64,000 nt of DNA. Origin: a delta proteobacterium NaphS2. GTDB taxonomy: Bacteria > Desulfobacterota > DSM-4660 > Desulfatiglandales > Desulfatiglandaceae. Each line of letters begins with the position of its first letter. The first letter of the stretch is position 1. The position numbers and the translations under genes were made by a program. The stretch is from positions 1-64,000 of the forward strand of contig ADZZ01000348.1 in assembly GCA_000179315.1 (NCBI GenBank), read 5' to 3'. Shown here in pieces: positions 60,877 to 64,000 of the stretch. The notes beneath the pieces are model-generated. The model was not told where the DNA came from. It saw nothing but the letters and a program-made list of their open reading frames with translations, and did no database searches.

Positions 60877-62841
60877 TCATGAAATGGATTTGATGAGGTC
60901 CCGGGCAAGGGTGAGCTGGATGGAGTCCTTGTCGGGAAGACGGGATGCGGAAAGGAGGGCCTTTGATTTTTGAAGGGCTATGGGGTTGGTGGCAATAATG
61001 AATCGCTCATCTGCAAGTACAAACTTGATCAGTTTTTCAATGTTCTTTCGGGTTTGATCCGGGTTGTTCTTCCCGGTCTCGAACTCCATGGCAATGACCC
61101 GGTCGTCTTTTTCCAGGACCAGATCGATGTCGTGCTTTTCCTTGTAGGTAAACCAGCCCTTTTGAAGGAAGCTCTGTCTCACCTGTTCCAGGAAATACCG
61201 GTGCTCCAGGCCCTGGTTGCCGTCACGCTCCACCTTGATGCCGATATTTGAAAGGGTCTCGGCCCCTGATTTCGTCATCTCGAAGAGCTTTTTGCGATCC
61301 ACCGTGACGGGTGTGATGACCTCGTTTTCAACCAGGGCCTTCTGGATCCGGCTCGCATCCCTGGGGATCAGGCCCAGCTTTTTGGCCCGTTTGTCCGCTC
61401 CTTCAAAGGGATAATTGATCAAATCTTCCAGGAAAATCCGCTCCAGGGGGGAGGGGATAAACCGTTTTGTAGGAGACCGGAGGGGTCTTGTTTCGGTCAA
61501 CGAAGGGTTTTTCGGGCTGTAATCCTTGTAAAAGTCCTTCATATGCCCTTGAATGGTTGGATCGCTCACGTATTGCGGTTTCCGGGTGAACGGGACATCG
61601 ATCAGGAAAGGATAGGGGTATCTTCCCATGAGTCTGCAGATGGCCTGGCCGGTTCTGAGCATACCGATGGTCTTGTGTTCCTCATAGGTCATGTTCATGG
61701 CGTTGGCCACCGCAGCCACGTTCTTTTGATGGTTCAATGAAAAGGTGACCTTGGTGTAGAGGTTTTCGAACACCGGATTCGGAATCAGGGACGGGGTCTG
61801 GTCGATGATCAAAAGGCCGGTCCCGTATTTTCGAATCTGCCGGAATATCTTTTGAATGAGATCGTCCTTCTGGCTGTTGTCCACGATGTTGTGAAATTCC
61901 TCGAAGACCAAGAGGTGTTTGAGCCGTTCGTCTTCGGCCCCCTGATGTTCCTTGTAAAGCCAGTACCAGAGGGTGAACATCTCGATGAAAAAGACCTTGT
62001 CGTTGCTGTTTGAAAGGCCGCCTAATTCAAACACGACAAAATCTTCCTGGAGTTTCTCGATGGGATAAAAATCATGAACGTTATAGAGCCTGCCCGTCCC
62101 GCCGTAGCTCAGAAACTCGAGCATCCGAAGGGAACTCTGTTTCCACAGCATCTCCCTGCCGCGCATTTTGTTCCCGGTCATGCCTTTTGCCAGGATTCTT
62201 CTGGCATCCTCCGTGGTGGGGGCTTCGTGTTCCTGGTAGGCCTGGTCAAAGACCTTCAATAAGACGCTGTCCGATCCCACGCCGCCCAGGTAGGCCCGGT
62301 TGAAGACTTCCACCACGTTTTTTACATATTCCGGGTAAGTCAGCCCTTCGGGCATTTTCAGGTAGTTGAAAAACAAGGGGGACACATCCGAACCGATGGT
62401 GAAAACCTTGACTTGGGGGAATTCGTTTACCAGGTCCCGGTAGTTTCTCTCCCAGTCAAAGACCATGAAAGGGACATTTATCCGGATCATTTCCCGAAGA
62501 ATATTCTTGGTGAGTGTTGTCTTTCCGGTCCCGGTGCTTCCGAATATCCCGGTATGGCGGGTCAGTTCCGGCCGATGGATGCCGATGGGGTAGGCGGGGT
62601 GATTCAGATAGCGGATGTCGCCCAATGCGATCTCCCCTTGTGCCAGGTTCCGGTCCGGCGGAGGGAGAACAATATCTTCATCGATGTCGTCGATATGGTA
62701 TTTATCTTTCAGAAGATTGATGATGGTGAGCCATTCCTGGCGCTCTTTCAGGTTGGAAGCGTTATATCTGATCCAGAGACCGTCCGCTTTCTGTCCGATG
62801 AACGGTTTCAGCTTTCGCAGTATGGATTTAACGTCCTCCAT
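60877..62841 (-). CDS. HerA/VirB4-like ATPase with C-terminal nuclease-like domain
   Basis: About 654 residues. Walker A GSTGTGKTT is at residues 101-109, the Walker B-like HLLVFEEFHNIVD near residue 305 and a sensor region GTGLLIIDQTPSLIPN follow: a HerA/FtsK-like motor. The C-terminal 150 residues show a restriction-nuclease-like pattern KHDIDLVLEKDDRVIAMEFETG (D, then ExE and a Lys). It may pump and process DNA during transfer or recombination. The ATG at 62841 overlaps the nuclease gene before it by fourteen bases, so the two are coupled. Confidence 0.82.
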   Translation of the reverse strand: MEDVKSILRKLKPFIGQKADGLWIRYNASNLKERQEWLTIINLLKDKYHIDDIDEDIVLPPPDRNLAQGEIALGDIRYLNHPAYPIGIHRPELTRHTGIFGSTGTGKTTLTKNILREMIRINVPFMVFDWERNYRDLVNEFPQVKVFTIGSDVSPLFFNYLKMPEGLTYPEYVKNVVEVFNRAYLGGVGSDSVLLKVFDQAYQEHEAPTTEDARRILAKGMTGNKMRGREMLWKQSSLRMLEFLSYGGTGRLYNVHDFYPIEKLQEDFVVFELGGLSNSNDKVFFIEMFTLWYWLYKEHQGAEDERLKHLLVFEEFHNIVDNSQKDDLIQKIFRQIRKYGTGLLIIDQTPSLIPNPVFENLYTKVTFSLNHQKNVAAVANAMNMTYEEHKTIGMLRTGQAICRLMGRYPYPFLIDVPFTRKPQYVSDPTIQGHMKDFYKDYSPKNPSLTETRPLRSPTKRFIPSPLERIFLEDLINYPFEGADKRAKKLGLIPRDASRIQKALVENEVITPVTVDRKKLFEMTKSGAETLSNIGIKVERDGNQGLEHRYFLEQVRQSFLQKGWFTYKEKHDIDLVLEKDDRVIAMEFETGKNNPDQTRKNIEKLIKFVLADERFIIATNPIALQKSKALLSASRLPDKDSIQLTLARDLIKSIS

Positions 62842-63577
62842 TTTCCCATATAAATTCCTTTCGACACCACCCGCCGCAGGTGCAGGGGTAGTCCGTTTCA
62901 CGGGTTGAGGCGGTCTTTTTGTGGATATCCCGGACCTGCTCCAGGGCAAAGTCAACAAACCGTTGGGTCACTTTGAACCGTCTTTCGATCCCTGTTTTCA
63001 AAAAATCGATGGCCACCACGTCGGGCAGCTTTCCGAAACAATCCAGGTACAAGAGGGCATAAAGCGCCATCTGAATCTTGATGTCCGGGGTGATGTCATC
63101 CTTTTTGCTGGTCTTGTAATCGGTGATCATGACTCTGTTTTGGTGCCTTTCTATGGCATCGACAATGCCCATGATATAATAGGTTTTCGAAAAGAGCTTT
63201 ACCTCGGCCGAGGTCTTTCTGAAAATCCTTCGGCCCTGTTTCAGGTATCTGTTCAGCCAGCCTGAGAGCATGTCCCATGATTCCTGGTAGTATCCATCAA
63301 GGATGGTTTCTCCCAATCTGAGCTGTTGCAGCTGGTCGGTGTGCCGGAGCCATGCATCCCTGAACAGGCTATGGAGGGTGGTCTTCAGTCTTTCAGGATG
63401 CCGGTTGTCCCGGAGTCGCAACTGATGAAATCCGGCAATGGCTTCATGCACCGCGCTTCCACGGATCAGATAAATACTGGGCCTTTGTTTCAGGCCCCGT
63501 ATGTATCTGAGATAGTATTTTCTGGGACAGCGCCGGTACATGTTGATGGATGTGGCGGATTGAAGTCTTCGGGCCAT
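62828..63577 (-). CDS. Cas4/RecB-like PD-(D/E)XK nuclease
   Basis: About 249 residues. The pattern is that of Cas4/AddB-type nucleases: MYRRCPRKYYLRYI (first Cys), RGSAVHEAI, GIVDAIERHQNRVMITDYKT (catalytic D and DxK), IQMALYALLYLD (QxxxY) and three Cys at the end (CTCGGWC), which with the first could bind a 4Fe-4S cluster. It acts on DNA ends, likely with the HerA-like motor. The ATG at 63577 has no strong binding site and is coupled to the small gene upstream. Confidence 0.85.
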   Translation of the reverse strand: MARRLQSATSINMYRRCPRKYYLRYIRGLKQRPSIYLIRGSAVHEAIAGFHQLRLRDNRHPERLKTTLHSLFRDAWLRHTDQLQQLRLGETILDGYYQESWDMLSGWLNRYLKQGRRIFRKTSAEVKLFSKTYYIMGIVDAIERHQNRVMITDYKTSKKDDITPDIKIQMALYALLYLDCFGKLPDVVAIDFLKTGIERRFKVTQRFVDFALEQVRDIHKKTASTRETDYPCTCGGWCRKEFIWENGGR

Positions 63578-63578
63578 T

Positions 63579-63722
63579 TTAAGGCGGCCCCCGGGCTCTA
63601 TCCCGCATGTTTTTGACCTCCACGAAGTCCACAATCACCTGTTCGATCTCATGATCATCCATCATAAGAGCGTACTGGGTTGCGTCCCTTGTGAGCCTTT
63701 CCACTTCCTTTCTGGTAATCAT
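63579..63722 (-). CDS. small helical protein, 47 residues
   Basis: ITRKEVERLTRDATQYALMM, then DDHEIEQVIVDFVEVKNMRD. A short helical protein with no family match, probably genuine: GGAGG lies ten bases before the ATG, its start overlaps the stop of 63719-63979 (ATGA) and its stop is one base from the nuclease start. It could be a partner of the nuclease. Confidence 0.65.
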   Translation of the reverse strand: MITRKEVERLTRDATQYALMMDDHEIEQVIVDFVEVKNMRDRARGPP

Positions 63723-63979
63723 GGTGAAACCTCCATTCCCGAAATCATCCGGTTTTTCTGGACCTCCTCCTGGTACTGGATCAGGGCCTCTCGAAGCTCC
63801 CTGTTCAGGAGCGATGTATCATTGAAATAGTCCGTGCGTTCTCTCCTCTTCTGTTGTTCAAGATCGAACTTCATCCGTTCAATTTTGAGTCTGTCTCTGT
63901 CCACCCGGTAGATTTCCGTCCCCCAGGCAAATAACAGATCATAGGCTCTGCAGCAGTCCCTTTCAATCCGGTAGGTCAC
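63719..63979 (-). CDS. helical protein of unknown function
   Basis: 86 residues from a GTG at 63979: TYRIERDCCRAYDLLFAWG, then DRDRLKIERMKFDLEQQKRR and LNRELREALIQYQEEVQ. Mostly one or two long coiled-coil helices. No ribosome binding site is clear, so the start may lie upstream in ATGAAGTGACC-type overlap or outside the window. First visible gene of the nuclease/HerA operon. Confidence 0.6.
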   Translation of the reverse strand: MTYRIERDCCRAYDLLFAWGTEIYRVDRDRLKIERMKFDLEQQKRRERTDYFNDTSLLNRELREALIQYQEEVQKNRMISGMEVSP

Positions 63980-64000
63980 TTCATGATGGATGTTTTTCCT

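Overview
The window looks like a piece of a mesophilic delta-proteobacterial (Desulfobacterota-type) genome, or a large mobile island in one. The reasons are a family-B DNA polymerase II, IHF-like proteins, ISKra4/IS91/IS21 elements, group II introns and a plasmid/ICE-type gene set that I associate with sulfate reducers. The assignment is an inference from gene content; no rRNA or ribosomal gene is present to fix it.

Bases 1-10,450 are a mosaic of broken mobile elements. Two truncated copies of one ISKra4 transposase share an exact direct repeat of about 250 bp (506-755 and 9365-9614). Between them lie a DDE-transposase/AAA-ATPase transposon, a SEC-C/TPR gene, an IS91-type element with a frameshifted tyrosine recombinase, an attC-like hairpin (6857-6919), a decapitated group II intron and a broken serine recombinase. 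The mosaic ends at a second intron fragment and the 3' half of a tRNA-Pro(UGG) gene (10403-10452), which reads as the scar of an integrative element lying to its right.

Bases 10,700-20,550 hold an orphan antitoxin, a PemK-type toxin-antitoxin pair, a CCA-adding enzyme, two secreted proteins, an XRE regulator and a HU/IHF - DNA polymerase II - SPL-like radical SAM cluster.

Bases 21,090-37,309 are a complete type 3 BREX phage-defence operon (brxF, brxC, pglX, brxHII, pglZ, brxA). It carries an extra AlbA_2/Schlafen-like gene with a frame-breaking 11-bp tandem repeat, a three-gene insert that includes a TIGR04255 protein, and an AT-rich core in pglX that points to recombination of the methylase.

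Bases 37,500-46,280 continue the defence/accessory theme: a Swt1-HEPN remnant, a protein that looks like two RusA domains in tandem, a HEPN/zinc-ribbon protein, and a ubiquitin-like operon (Ubl, E1-like ThiF protein, DUF6527). Upstream on the same strand are a Cas2-like protein and a lysine-rich repeat protein. A sigma-like factor, an unknown helical protein and an ImmA/IrrE protease are transcribed divergently, with a perfect 14-bp palindrome between the two units.

Bases 46,356-64,000 are a leftward gene block typical of large ICEs or plasmids: SNF2-type helicase (split by an IS21 element with a 7-bp target duplication), DUF6094 methylase, SLOG, ArdC-like, RadC-like, DUF3150-like, DUF2997/DUF1257/Ycf46-like ATPase, DUF2958, a HerA-like ATPase with a nuclease-like tail, and a Cas4/RecB-like nuclease. 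Terminator-type hairpins sit directly in front of the ribosome binding sites of several genes with no space for a promoter between, which suggests readthrough or antitermination control of the whole block. The strongest candidates for something new are this hairpin pattern, the ubiquitin-like/Cas2-like/repeat-protein locus, and the slip-prone repeat in the BREX-embedded AlbA_2 gene.
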